Assembly: GCF_000143415.4 (NCBI RefSeq)
Contig: NW_003314274.1
Span: 2,028,623-2,092,622, forward strand
Direction of reading: 5' to 3'
Length of the DNA stretch: 64,000 bases
Source: Selaginella moellendorffii
Taxonomy: Eukaryota > Streptophyta > Lycopodiopsida > Selaginellales > Selaginellaceae
Shown: in pieces, positions 18,303 to 29,939 of the stretch
Position numbering within the stretch: the first letter of the stretch is position 1
How the letters are laid out: each line of letters begins with the position of its first letter
The notes under the pieces: model-generated
What the model was told of the DNA's origin: nothing
What the model saw: only the letters and a program-made list of their open reading frames with translations
The model's database searches: none
Translations under genes and position numbers: made by a program

Positions 18303-20544
18303 ATGGGTGAAGCCAAGGAGAACGACACTTATCAGGAGGAGCTTTTGGACTACGAGGAGGAAGAAGAAGCGGCCCCCGACGCCGTTGCAGCTAAGGGAGC
18401 GGCAGAAACAGTGAAAAAGTGAGTCTTTTCCTTTCCCTTTTTCTTCGCGACTCTTGCTAATGCTTGTTTCTTCTTCAGGGGCTATGTTGGTATTCACAGC
18501 TCCGGTTTTCGAGACTTTCTACTCAAGCCTGAACTCGTTCGAGCTATCGTTGATTGCGGTTTTGAGCATCCATCAGAAGGTTCGCAAAAGGCTTTAGATT
18601 TTCTTTTGTTATCGAGAGGGGTCTTATGAGGGTTTCCTTTTTCATGTTCGCTAGGTAATTATTCCTCGAGTTTAACACCCAACTTATCTTCCGAACAGTG
18701 CAATTCGAGTGCATCCCGCAAGCTATACTCGGAATGGATGTCATCTGCCAAGCGAAGTCCGGAATGGGAAAAACTGCCGTGTTCGTGCTTTCAACGCTGC
18801 AGCAGATCGAGCCACTGAAGGGGCAAGTTGCTGCTCTGGTCTTATGTCACACGCGAGAGCTAGCTTACCAGGTACAGTAGCTTTTCTTGAGATGTGCATA
18901 CTAACGCTTTCTTTTTTCTCTAGATTTGCCACGAGTTCGAACGATTCAGCACTTATCTTCCAGACATCAAGGTTGCGGTTTTCTATGGTGGTGTCAACAT
19001 CAAGACCCACAAGGACCTCCTCAAAAACGAATGCCCCCACATCGTCGTCGGCACACCAGGGCGTATTCTTCAGCTGACGAGGGAGAAGGAACTGAGCCTG
19101 AAGGGTGTTAGGCACTTCATCCTTGATGAGTGTGACAAGATGCTGGAGTCCCTCGGTATGGTCGGCTGGGTTGCTGCGATCGCTCTCCATCTCTTTCTTT
19201 GTGTTCCTGTACTAACCTTGGAGCTTCTATATAGACATGAGGCGCGACGTGCAGGAGATCTTCAAGCTGACACCCCACGACAAGCAAGTGATGATGTTCT
19301 CAGCCACCCTCAGCAAGGAAATTCGCCCGGTTTGCAAGCGGTTCATGCAAGATGTAATGTCCTGGTGTCACACTCTCATCCGACAGTTTTTCCTGGTTTG
19401 GGCATAGAGGCGTTCTGTTGGTATGCGTCCAAGGAACTCTGGGGCTGCTGCATGATGATTTCTAGTGTTAGTTCTTCTCTGCTACCGCCGAAAGACGGAA
19501 CTATTTCCTGGCTGTGAGTGATGCGTGGGAAAGAACTTCTTTTAGGTGGTGCTTAGATAGTAAGTTCAGGTGACCTGGACCAGCTGCTGCATTTAGTCCA
19601 ACGGAAGCTGTTAGCTTTGGTGCTTCGTTTTCTACAAGGAGTTCACCTCACCTATTGTTTCAATTGGCAGCCTATGGAGATCTATGTTGACGACGAAGCC
19701 AAGCTGACTTTGCACGGACTGGTGCAGGTAAGAAAGCGTTTCTTCGAGTTTTCTTGTTCTGACTTTGGCTCGTTTGCAGCACTACATCAAACTAAGTGAA
19801 GCTGAGAAAAACAGGAAGCTGAACGATCTTCTGGACGCTTTGGACTTCAACCAGGTGGTGATTTTCGTCAAGAGCGTGAACCGTGCGGCGGAGCTGAACA
19901 AGTTGCTGGTGGAGTGCAATTTCCCTTCTATCTGTATCCACTCGGGAATGTCACAAGAGGAAAGGTATGGTGGTAGTTTTTCATGTTTTTCTCGTGTGTA
20001 CAAGGATATAGCTGACTGCCAATGCGGCATGTAGGTTGACGAGGTACAAGGGATTCAAGGAAGGGCACAAGCGAATTCTTGTGGCGACTGACTTGGTGGG
20101 GAGGGGCATAGATATTGAGCGCGTGAACATCGTGATCAACTATGATATGCCAGAATCCGCAGATACTTATTTACATAGGGTGAGCCTCTCTTTTTCCTTT
20201 CGAGTCATCCTCGAGAGCTCATCCTTTTCCTCTCAGGTTGGCCGAGCTGGACGATTCGGAACAAAGGGCTTGGCCATTACATTTGTAGCTTCTTCGACTG
20301 ACTCGAACGTGCTAAATCAAGTGAGTATAGTTCCAAGTTTTCGAGTTTGTTCCTTTGTCTCGTTTTGTTTCTAGACAGTTCTCATGTTGGTAAATGCTGC
20401 ACAGGTTCAGGAGAGATTTGAAGTAGATATTAAGGAGCTGCCAGAGCAGATCGATACCTCCACCTACAGTAAGCAATTTCTCATCGCTCGCAGTTCTCAG
20501 GGACTGATACTGTGTGTTGTGTGTTCTTCGCAGTGCCGTCTTAG
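18303..20544 (+). CDS. UAP56: UAP56/DDX39-type DECD-box RNA helicase
   Basis: ATP-dependent RNA helicase that acts in spliceosome assembly and, as part of TREX, in mRNA export from the nucleus. Eleven exons (18303-18418, 18479-18579, 18699-18871, 18924-19155, 19235-19353, 19671-19727, 19780-19964, 20035-20179, 20237-20320, 20405-20468, 20534-20544) give 428 residues, the usual family length. Motifs in order: Q motif [15 protein letters not shown], Walker [14 protein letters not shown] replaced by CHTREL, GG, TPGR, motif II DECD, SAT (MFSATLSKE), [15 protein letters not shown] and the final [13 protein letters not shown]. The tail is DTSTYMPS, with the last four codons in an 11-base exon. An acidic N terminus ([10 protein letters not shown]) is normal for the family. 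Introns are 50-120 bp except intron 5 (317 bp). A telo-box-like CTAGGGTTTTG lies in the leader at about 18170. Confidence 0.95.
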
Positions 20545-20718
20545 TCTCAAGGAGGAACTGAAAAGAAGGATTTACTTTTTAAGGACTTCCATTTCTAAAG
20601 CTGTACAATGTTGAAGTTTTGTTGTAACGATGATTAAGAGTACTTATGATGATATGCACTGGAGAAAATATTTCTAAAATGATGGACATATCCCTGTAAA
20701 GGTGACGGCGGGCCCGCG

Positions 20719-20797
20719 ACACAACACAGGAGCATGTGTTATGTTGAGAGGCTGGGAATTTACACTGGGGCCTTGTCAGGGACACTGTCCCTGGCAA
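20719..20797. repeat. Two short inverted repeats
   Basis: ACACAACACA and TGTGTTATGT (20719-20744, 9 of 10 pairs, 6-base loop) are followed by TTGTCAGGGACA and TGTCCCTGGCAA (20773-20797, 11 of 12 pairs with a G-T, 1-base loop). They lie between UAP56 and the IQD gene, probably in the UAP56 3' region. Confidence 0.6.
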
Positions 20798-21437
20798 AGC
20801 CACAGTAGCCAGCGAAGCACTAAGAAAGAAAGAAAGAAAGCGTTGCCACACCAACAAAAGTGGTGTGTGAGTGTGTGTGTAAGAGAGGAGGAAAGAAAAG
20901 AAACAAGCGAGGAAGAAGAAGAGAAGAGAGAGCTTGTCTGATTGCTCTCTGTGTGGCGCTGCGCAAAGAATTGATAGATGGTGTGAGAAATTCGTGGGGA
21001 ATTTGGTGAAATCGATTGGGTTTTCTTCCCGTAAGATCGTTGCTGGGCGTGATTGCGACGGCCTCGATCGGCATTTTGCTCCGCTAAAGCGGATCTGGAT
21101 CTACATTCCTTCGTCGCGTCCTTTCCCTTCTTGGATCTCCTGGCGATGAATTGATGAAGATCCAATCAATATGTCCCTTGGCTTTTGGGTAGATCTTGGC
21201 GATTCGGGAGGAGATTGGCGAATTGGATGAGAGGTAATGTGTCTAGTAGATGATGGCTTGATGGAATTGGAGAGATCTACCCGTACTGTAGCGTTCTAGA
21301 CAGAGTCAAGCCTTGATCTATCTCTTTGTCGCTTTTCCTTCGTCCACTCTATCTAAATCTTTTGCCTTTGGCATGGGTTTGCAGGTTTTCTGCTTCGTCG
21401 CCTTCTTTCTTCTCTTCTGCCGCTTTGATTGATTGAC
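20798..21437 (+). promoter_or_regulatory. Promoter and leader of the IQD gene
   Basis: No coding frame of merit. It holds an AAGAAAGAAAGAAAG repeat at about 20824 and a purine-rich GA stretch to 20937, typical of plant core promoters and leaders, and a probable 5'UTR intron ending near 21384. Confidence 0.4.
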
Positions 21438-23794
21438 ATGGGGAAGTCTACGCGGTGGCTGCTGGCCTTGATTGGCCTCAAGAAATCCTCGAAAAAAACC
21501 TCAGTGGAAGAACAAGATGTGGTAAGCTCCAGATAGTTTACTTCTATGATAATGTTTTCCACACTTTAGAGGAAGAGCAGCAAAGACAAGAGACGATGGA
21601 GCTTTGGGAAATCAGCAGCGGCCCCGGCAGACTTCGTGAAATCCAGCTCCAGTTCCGCGAGAGAGATGGATCACAGCCAAAACGAGCAGGCCAAGCACGC
21701 GATTGCGATCGCGGCTGCGTCCGCTGCCGCCGCCGAGGCCGCCGTCGCTGCTGCTCATGCCGCTGCTGCGGTGGTCCGCCTCACTGGCGCTGCAAACTAC
21801 GCTAGTCCAGTTTTCGAGCTCATCAGTCGCGAGGAATGGGCCGCTATCAAAATCCAGACTGCCTTTCGTGGCTACTTAGTAAGTTGTTCTTCGAGCTCGC
21901 CACCTTGCTTCTTATCGAGAGCTTGATTGTTTTTCTAGGCTCGGCGAGCTTTGCGTGCGCTGAAGGCAGTGGTGAGGATCCAGGCATTGTTTCGAGGCCA
22001 CCGAGTTCGAAAGCAGGCCGCCATAACTTTACGATGCATGCAAGCTCTTGTCCGAGTCCAGGCCCGAGTTCGAGCTCGCCGGGTCCGGATGTCCAAGGAA
22101 GGTCAGGCTGTCCAGCAGCAGCTCCTGGAGCGCAGGGGACGCTATCGAAAATCCATGGTTTGTTCATTGTTTTTTCTTTCGATAGTCCATTTTTTCATTC
22201 TTTTTGTTTTCTTCGATCGTAGGATGGATGGATTGCAAGCACTGGCACTGTGGAGGATTTCCATGCCAAGAACGAGCGAAAGCACCTGGGAGCGATGAAA
22301 CGGGAGCGAGCTCTGGCCTATGCATTCTCCCAATCAAACCAGGTCTGTGTAGGGATTTTGCTCATGTTGAGAGAAAATCGTGCTTGTTTGTCATGTCTCA
22401 AAACAAATTTCTCTTTTTCTATCTCTGGAGTCCAATGTTTCTTTTTGCATGTATAGATTGCGAGTGATGGTTCTGTGCTCTCAAAGTCGTCAAAATTCTA
22501 TCTTTTACATCCCTGGAGATTTTTTTCTTTCTTTTGGCATGTATGGATTGCTCAAAGTTCGGGTGGTGGTCTCTTTTTACTATTTCGTATGTTTCTCTAG
22601 CTGGCTTTCTCGCTATTCTCAAAACTCTTTCGCAAGTTCATCCAGATCACGATGTGTGTGTATTATAGCCACATTTTCATGGTCAATTACTTTGGTTCTG
22701 TTTCTATGATATAGCTGACGAAGTTGCTGGCCGAGTTGCAGAGCCGAACAGCATCACCCATGGTGATCGACTGCGAGCCCGACACCCCGCACTGGGGCTG
22801 GAGCTGGCTCGAGCGATGGATGGCGGCGCGGCCCTGGGAGAATCCTTTCGAGGCCACCAGTCCGGTCGATTCCGGCTGCACCAAGATCGTCGAAGTCGAC
22901 TATAACAACCAGTCCGCCAACAAGCTAAATCCAGCCAAAGCTCCGCCGCCACCACCTTTGTCATCAACACCACCGAGCAGCAACACAGCCATAGCAAAAC
23001 CCGCCAAGAAACGATCCGGCTCCGCCTCGGAATCCATCCCGGACGCGCACAAGATCGTGATTCCAAGCCCCACGAATCCAGCGCCTCCAATCGCCACTGA
23101 TCGCCACGGACTTTCCCCCAACGCGCAAAACTTGCTCTCTCACCCGAGTCCAGTGATCGACCACCACCACCACGCCGATCAATCCTCCAGCGCTGCCGCC
23201 ATTGCCGCTTCTCCAAAAGATCTCCTGGCTCTGGACGACTGTTTCGCCAAGAACACCCTCAAGCCTCTCAAGAACGCTGCTGCTGCTGGTGTGGGTACCA
23301 GCGCGGAAAACCAGAGCTTTGTCCAGGATTTCCAGCAGGGGATCATCCGGGACATGGATCTCACCCTCGCCGGATCCTCGTCCGAGCTCCCGGCGGCGGC
23401 GGTGCCGAGCTACATGGCCACCACGCAGTCGTCCAAGGCCAAAGTTCGCTCCCACAGCACGCCCAAGCAAAGGCCAGAGCAGCTCTTGGGCTTGACGATG
23501 CCCGACACTCCCAGGAAGAGCATGAGAAACTCCATGAATGGCGGGCACGCCCTCCTCCTCGCCGCCACCACCGCCAGTGGAAGTTTCTCCTCCGCCACCG
23601 CTGCCGCCAATAATGCTGGCTCCATCGCTGGAGCCCTGCTGAGAAGAGGCGGGAGCGCTTCCTCCTCGCAGCACGGCAATGGCAGAGGCTTCTCCACTGG
23701 ATCCATGGCGCTGGATAGATCCTTGATCTCTCTCAAGGATGGCCACGCGAGCTTGTCCATCAATGGCGACATGAGAAAGCCCTTTAGATTCTAG
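21438..23794 (+). CDS. IQD (IQ67-domain) calmodulin-binding protein
   Basis: Plant-specific calmodulin-binding scaffold, usually on microtubules, in nuclei or at the plasma membrane. Five exons (21438-21521, 21570-21878, 21939-22157, 22223-22342, 22715-23794) give 603 residues. It starts [20 protein letters not shown], the usual IQD N terminus. The IQ67 domain covers about residues 115-185 with three IQ motifs: [30 protein letters not shown] and [18 protein letters not shown]. The intron after FRGYL splits the first IQ motif in phase 0, which is the hallmark intron of the family. An Ala-rich stretch (residues 62-95) precedes it. The conserved [15 protein letters not shown] block is near residue 270. 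The long, low-complexity last exon ends with a family-like SHSTPKQRP and FMPDTP-type region ([13 protein letters not shown]). Confidence 0.92.
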
Positions 23795-24523
23795 TCTTCT
23801 TCCAAAAGAACTGGAGGACAACGAAGTGTAAGTATACGTAGTTCGTGTGTGAATAATACATATCTCCTCCATACTCGTGTCTCGCGGGAAATTTCAAAAT
23901 TTAAAAAGATACTTTTCAAATATACCAAATTCGATTTGCTTCTCGAAGAAGAATATCCTTAGGAGTAGCTTATTGTAGGAAATTTAAATGTCGGGAGTGG
24001 AAAAACAACGTTCACTGGCCCTCCGTACACCGGGCAGTCAAACCTGTGGCATATTCTCCTAGCCGTGCATACGGATTGCTGGAATTGGCGCCAAACGCCA
24101 CAGGCCGTTGGATGGGCATATTCCAGATAGGGTAAGCTCTCTGTTAGGTGCATTTATGATCTTTAGTAGGGGTTTTTATTGGCTGCGCCGGTGGCAGTGG
24201 CGATCGATTAGTTCCTTCGATCTTCTCTATTTTTTTAGCAGGGTTTCTCCTTCCGGGGCATTGACAAGCGAAGCATTGATCAGTGTTGCAGTAGGATCCA
24301 GGGCGCAGCACACAGCGCTTCTTCCACTTCTTTCTTTTCTCTTCTTTACTCTCCCGGCAAGGGTTCGCTGGGCTCGCATTTGACAGTTCCGTGACAGGAA
24401 TCCCTGGAAAGCTCCCATTTCTCGCGGCAATAAGGAAGGTGAAGTGAAATATCGGGAGCATTGCTGGGATCTTCAGTGATTTCGCATGGCTTGGCGATCT
24501 AGCTAGCGATATTTCGGGGAGCG
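23795..24523. other. Intergenic stretch between IQD and RBOH
   Basis: No gene seen. An inverted pair CTGTGGC (about 24044) and GCCACAG (about 24098) brackets a 48-bp segment; otherwise promoter and leader sequence of RBOH. Confidence 0.4.
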
Positions 24524-27500
24524 ATGGAGGAATCGGGGGAATTTCGCATGGATGTGAGCAGGGAAGTGGCGAGCACTAGCGGCAGGCGATCCAATTCGCT
24601 CCATTTGCAGCTCGGCGATGTGTTGCATGGCGGCAGCAGCAGCAGCAGTAGCCAGATCGTGCTCGAGGTCACGCTTGACGTTCACAGGGATTCGATCTCG
24701 CTTAAGAGCGTCGCCCCGGCTGGAAATCCCGAAAATATCCTCCGCTTGCATTCGTGGGATAGAATGTTGCATCATGGCAAATCGGAGATGGAGCTCAAGA
24801 AGGTGGGGCGCAATGGGAGCTCCGCGCGGATTTTGCCGCTGAATTTCTCCCCGGATGGCGAGCGCGGCCAGCTCTCGAGATCGATGTCCGGCACGGAGTA
24901 TGCGATCGAGGGCTTGCGCTTCATCGAGAAGACAATTGCCAGCAAGAACGCAAAGTCTCAGTGGGAGGCTGTGGAGCTTAGATTTCACAAGCTCGCCAAC
25001 GAGGAGTGTCGGCTTTCACGCTCGGACTTTGGGGAATGCATTGGTAAGCCAACAAGACAGAGTTTGATGGAAAAGCTGACGATCGTTAACTACTCAGGAA
25101 TGAGCGATTCCAAGGAATTTGCGGAGTTGCTGTTTGATGCTCTAGCCCGGCGGAAAGGCCATGACGAGCTGTGGACCGCTTCGAAGGAAGAACTCCGGGA
25201 CTTTTGGCTTCAAATCACGGACAAGAGATTTAGCTCTCGATTGCAAACATTTTTTGACTTGTAAGTTGTCCAGTCTTTTCTTTGATTGTTCTAAATTTTA
25301 TCCATAGGTGTGACACGGATCTGGACGGTCGCATATCAGAAAACGAAGTGAAAGAGGTACATATGGAGTTGATTTTACTCCCTCTGCTTTTGTTTGAGCG
25401 CTAAACTAAAGGAACAAGCCCCGGATTGCAGATAATTCTACTCAGTGCGTCGGCGAACAAGCTCTCGTTTCTGCAAGAGCAAGCTGAAGAATACGCAGCT
25501 CTCATCATGGGAGAACTCGATCAGAATAAACAAGGATATATTGAGGTAAGAAGCTTCCTACCACGCAACCTTTCAACGTTCAACTTATTTCAGGTGAAAC
25601 AACTTGAACGGTTGATGCGAGAGCCGATCGCACTCGCTGAGGATCCGTCCTATGGGTACGCGTGTGCTCCAACTTTACACTCTCGAAGAAGAAACCGATT
25701 GCATTTACTCCAGAGAACGATCAAGTACTTCGCTCTGGACAACTGGCAGCGGATATGGGTGCTGTGCGTGTGGTTTCTCGCCATGACCGGTCTTTTCACC
25801 TGGAAGTTCATAGAGTACAAGAACAGAGCCGCTTTTAAGATCATGGGATACTGTGTGTGCACGGCCAAAGGCGCTGCGGAGACTTTGAAACTCAACATGG
25901 CATTGGTCCTGCTGCCAGTTTGCAGGATCACAATCACGTCCTTACGCTCCACTGTTTTCGGATCCATACTACCTTTCAACGACAACATCAACTTTCACAA
26001 GGTATGACTTCGTTTGTTCCTGTGTTTGTACGCATGCTTTCTTACGATGGCCTGTTTTCCAGCTTATTGCTGCAGCGATTTTGTTCGGCGTTTTGCTTCA
26101 CGGAGGAACTCATATTGCTTGTGACTTCCCCAAGATGGCCAACGCAAACAGTCGTATATTTCTTGATACTATTGGGCATGGTTTCCACGGCCGGCAACCA
26201 TCTTTCCTTGGCATATTGGCTTCGATTGAGGGGATTACGGGGATTATTATGGTGGTCCTGATGTCGATAGCTTTCCTTCTTGCAACGCACTGGTCCCGCA
26301 AGAACATCGTCAGGCTCCCTTGGCCCCTCCACAGGTTAACAGGATTCAACGCATTTTGGTACTCGCATCATCTTTTTATTTTGGTCTACGCCCTGCTGAT
26401 CATACACTCGGTGTTTCTCTTCCTGACCCCAGACTGGCAGCAAAAGACGGTACCTACATTATGATCTGATTGACTTCTGATATTTTTTGTACTGCAGACG
26501 TGGATATATCTATCCTGTCCATTGCTGCTGTACGTTGGCGAGAGGTTCCTGCGCGTTTTAAGATCGAGGCAGCATCGAGTCAACATAGTAAAGGTAACTT
26601 TCCGCAGCAAATTGTCTCTCACGCTGAAACTTTGTTTCACAGGCAGCAATTCATCCTGGCAACGTTCTTGCCTTGGACATGACAAAACCTCCAGGCTTCA
26701 AGTATCGGAGTGGCATGTACATGTTTCTGCAGTGTCCAGCGATCTCGCCATTCGAGTGGTAAAAATCTTGGTGACCCTAGCAAGCAGATTGAAACACTTT
26801 TTCTTCTTCTTTTGTGTGGCCAGGCATCCCTTCTCGATCACGTCTGCGCCCGACGACGAGTTTTTAAATGTGCACATACGGACGGTGGGGGACTGGACCA
26901 AGGAAATGAGGAAAATCTTTGCCAAGGTTTGTTTGCTTCCCCTTCAATGCCTGTCCTGATCCACAGTTGTGCGTAGGCAGTTGACACTAGCTCTTCCATC
27001 GACGATTCACGGTCAGTGATCCCAACAACCAAACGTTTCCGTTAGTCCGCGGCTGGCTGGCTTACATCCCCTGACAGGTTTCCAAAGCTCTACATTGATG
27101 GACCTTATGGCGCTCCTGCTCAGGACTACCGAAAGTATGACGTGATGCTCCTCGTTGGCTTGGGAATCGGAGCTACACCTTTTATCAGCATCTTAAAGGA
27201 CATGCTCAACAACATCAAATCCACGGAGCAACAGTCGGTAAGCTTCTCTCTTTTGTTTTCTTGTTCTTTTCTTAGCACAAGTTGTGTTGCTTGCTTGCTC
27301 GCAGGACATAGACTTTAGCAAGCCGTTTGATAGCCCGAGAAGAAAGAGCCGCAAGTCTCGTGGCCCAACAAACGCCTACTTCTACTGGGTCACCAGAGAG
27401 CAAGGCTCGTTCGAGTGGTTCAAAGGCGTCATGAATGAGGTGGCCGAAATAGATCACAAGGTCAGCCACTCGTCACCAATCTTAAGTCAGCCCCGCAACC

Positions 27501-28012
27501 ACGATAGAAGCTCTTGGTTGATTGACTCAAAAGAAAAGATTTATTGCTGACGTATAAAGGTTTTGCTTCCGCAGGCAGTAATTGAGATGCACAACTACCT
27601 CACAAGCGTGTACGAGGAAGGTGACGCGCGCTCGGCTCTCATTGCAATGGTACAAGCTCTACACCACACCAAAAACGGCGTGGATATCGTCTCGGGCACC
27701 CGGGTAAAAAACTTTCATCCCCAGAGCTTTCGCTAAGATCTTCTTTTCTTCTTCTTTGTGCCCAGGCACGCACTCACTTCGCAAGGCCAAACTGGGACAA
27801 GGTGTTCGCACGTCTCACTGCCACACACGACAATTCAAGGATAGGTAAGAAGAAGAGAAGAAAATGATGAGAGCAAACTCCACTTACTTTGGTTGTTGTT
27901 AGGAGTGTTCTACTGCGGGCCTTCGCAAGTCGCCAAAGAGTTAGATGTGCTGTCCCGGAAATATTCCCAAGAGTCCAACACCAAATTTATATTCCACAAG
28001 GAGAACTTTTAG
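24524..28012 (+). CDS. RBOH: Respiratory burst oxidase homologue (plant NADPH oxidase)
   Basis: Plasma-membrane enzyme that moves electrons from cytosolic NADPH through FAD and two hemes to apoplastic oxygen, making superoxide for signalling and defence. Fifteen exons (24524-25043, 25098-25260, 25308-25356, 25432-25545, 25594-26001, 26063-26449, 26498-26593, 26643-26758, 26824-26926, 26977-27011, 27078-27237, 27305-27460, 27575-27703, 27766-27844, 27903-28012) give 874 residues in phase. The N-terminal region has a canonical EF-hand ([12 protein letters not shown], about residue 232) and a second, weaker one ([11 protein letters not shown]). Six membrane helices follow, with heme-ligand His residues in [13 protein letters not shown] and [15 protein letters not shown]-binding HPFSITSAP is near residue 618, NADPH-binding [10 protein letters not shown] and VGLGIGATP near 668-690, and the tail ends FIFHKENF as in all plant RBOHs. 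The last intron boundaries agree with the conserved FYCGP block. Confidence 0.95.
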
Positions 28013-28404
28013 GCCGCGCGAAAAGAGCAGTGGAAAAAGAGGAAGAACCTCTCTTTCTCTTCGCTGCAACAGTGGTAGCCTTTTATGCAAGAGCACGACG
28101 CTCTACCTCATCCCAGTAGAAGTTTGGTGGCCATTGTCAGCGGGCCTGGACCACGTCACCACTGGATATATTATGTATAGCTATCGCAACACGAAAATAA
28201 ATTACAAATCCACATTGTACCTGCCATGTCGGTGCTCCAAAATCTTTCCAAAGGTTTGGCTGGCCACCAAAATCTATCGTCATCCACCGCAAGAAGAATC
28301 CACGGCTATGTGATGCTAAAACAACCAGCAATATAAAATTGTGAGCGTCTCAGCTCTTGATAACAATACTTACGCATTGCTCTCTCAGCTATGTTTGTTG
28401 ATCT
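28013..28404. other. Intergenic stretch behind RBOH
   Basis: RBOH 3' region and unique sequence up to the point where similarity to the 55.6-57.7 kb locus begins. No gene seen. Confidence 0.4.
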
Positions 28405-29905
28405 CTTATTGCGGTGCGAGGATCGCTTTAATGCAGTTTGTTGGTTGGAAAGAAAACCTAAACCCCGCGGCATGCCAACTTGCTTGAACAACCCCGCTCT
28501 GTTGCTTCCGTTGTGGGGAGCTGTCAAGATGGACGCACTCTCTCACTGACGATCCACTTCAACCATTTGGATGTCATTAGGCGAGAGTAGCACGCCTGGA
28601 GTTTGTTGAGCAAAGTCGTCCAGGCTGTCCGGGAACAAACTCGTAGATATACCAAGCGACGAGTTCCCGTTTAACAGCAGGCTTTGCCTGTGCTCGAACG
28701 TCCCACCCACAGCTCCCAATGAATCGGCCAAACAGGACGGTACACGAGCAAAGTTAATGCAAAAACAAGTTTTCCACTGCAATGAAGAATCGCTCACCCA
28801 ATACAGGTCCAAAGCCGATGAGCGGAGCAAATCAGAGCTGGATGTGCCTTGCGACGTCCCGAGTAGCGAACAAGCGGCAGATTCCTGGACATAAAACGCT
28901 GGAGTAAATAAAAACACAGAGAGACGCTGGAAGCATGCATACCCGAGCTGGTGGCACAACCCGAATGTGCTCCGTTTTGAAAGAAAACTCATCGCATGTT
29001 TCTTCACCTCCCCACACCGAAGGCGTCAAAGAATATCGATCGGTGTCGTGCTTGGAGGCGTCATTCAATACAATGAAGCGATCAACCGAATAAGCTCCCA
29101 GTAAATCCTGCAAAAGCCCGCAAGATTTGCAAGCACGTCGAACTGTTAGCTTACCTCATCTCGCCAAAGCCGCTGGCCGAAGGGCAGCGACCACATTTCT
29201 GACACAAATGCTGTAGAACAGAGCTTATGCTTTTTGAGGCCTTTAGCGTCAGCTCAAGGTGCGGATGTTTTAGTCTTGTCGTCAATTGGAAAAAGGTGCT
29301 GCTAAACCGAGCGTCAGCGTTTCAAAAACAGACGTGCCAAAATTCCAGTGATTTCTGCTTCTCCATATTATATTCTTCCAGTTCTCCACCTCCAATGATC
29401 TTGCTATTTCGCTCGGATTCAGGAACCGTTTTGGGTTCCAAAACGCTATCTGCAGACATTTTAACTAACACACACACACACACACACACGAAAAACTGCA
29501 AAAAAGAGCAGATCACTAGCTGCTTCAAGTTGAGGCACTAGTACTAGAGCCCGTATCTACAATATTTTCTTGACGTCACCAGTAGCAATACTGGCAGGTT
29601 TGTCCGTGCTTGCCTTAACCTTCTTTTTAGCTTTCTTCCGATCCTTCAGATGATGTTGCTCCTAAATTAGACATAAAAATGCATCAGGAGAGTCCACAGT
29701 AATGAGCATACATACCAAAGCAGTCGTAAATGCCGAGGCTTCAAAATGGAGCTTAAAAGACGAGCACTTGAACTTTTCCAAAGCGACCACCTGAAACAAA
29801 AGATTTAAATGTCTAAGACAAATGAGACCCACCTCACCAACTGAATCTACATCTTTGGAGTCCCTCGCATTGAACTTGTTCATGCGCTTAATATGGCGGA
29901 CCTCC
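28405..29905 (-). pseudogene. Truncated copy of the TKI1-like gene
   Basis: Sequence-wide similarity to the intact gene at 55778-58204, starting in its 3' flank (28405 matches about 55655) and ending inside the exon matching 57584-57693. Preserved pieces include GVLLSPNDIQMVEVDRQ at the end, SAACSLLGTSQGTSSSDLL, and SSVDRFIVLND changed to YSVDRFIVLND. Relative to the parent, about 350 bp covering the end of one exon, an intron and most of the next exon are missing at 29183, and the intron matching 56905-56965 is missing at about 29267. The exon carrying the DSVLEPP start is altered, and the SANT-coding exons and promoter are absent. A (CA)n run at 29468-29489 has grown inside the intron. It is a dead duplicate. 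Confidence 0.85.
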
Positions 29906-29939
29906 AGGCTACATACCAATTAAAACAGGATCTTTAGAA

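Noticed and set aside
23000-23872. Long antisense frame (about 300 codons) over the last IQD exon
   Set aside because: Gly/Arg-rich shadow of a low-complexity, GC-rich exon; the plus strand encodes a well-supported IQD protein.
29468-29489. (CA)n run considered as the core of a satellite or recombination site
   Set aside because: Short simple repeat inside a pseudogene intron with no other feature.
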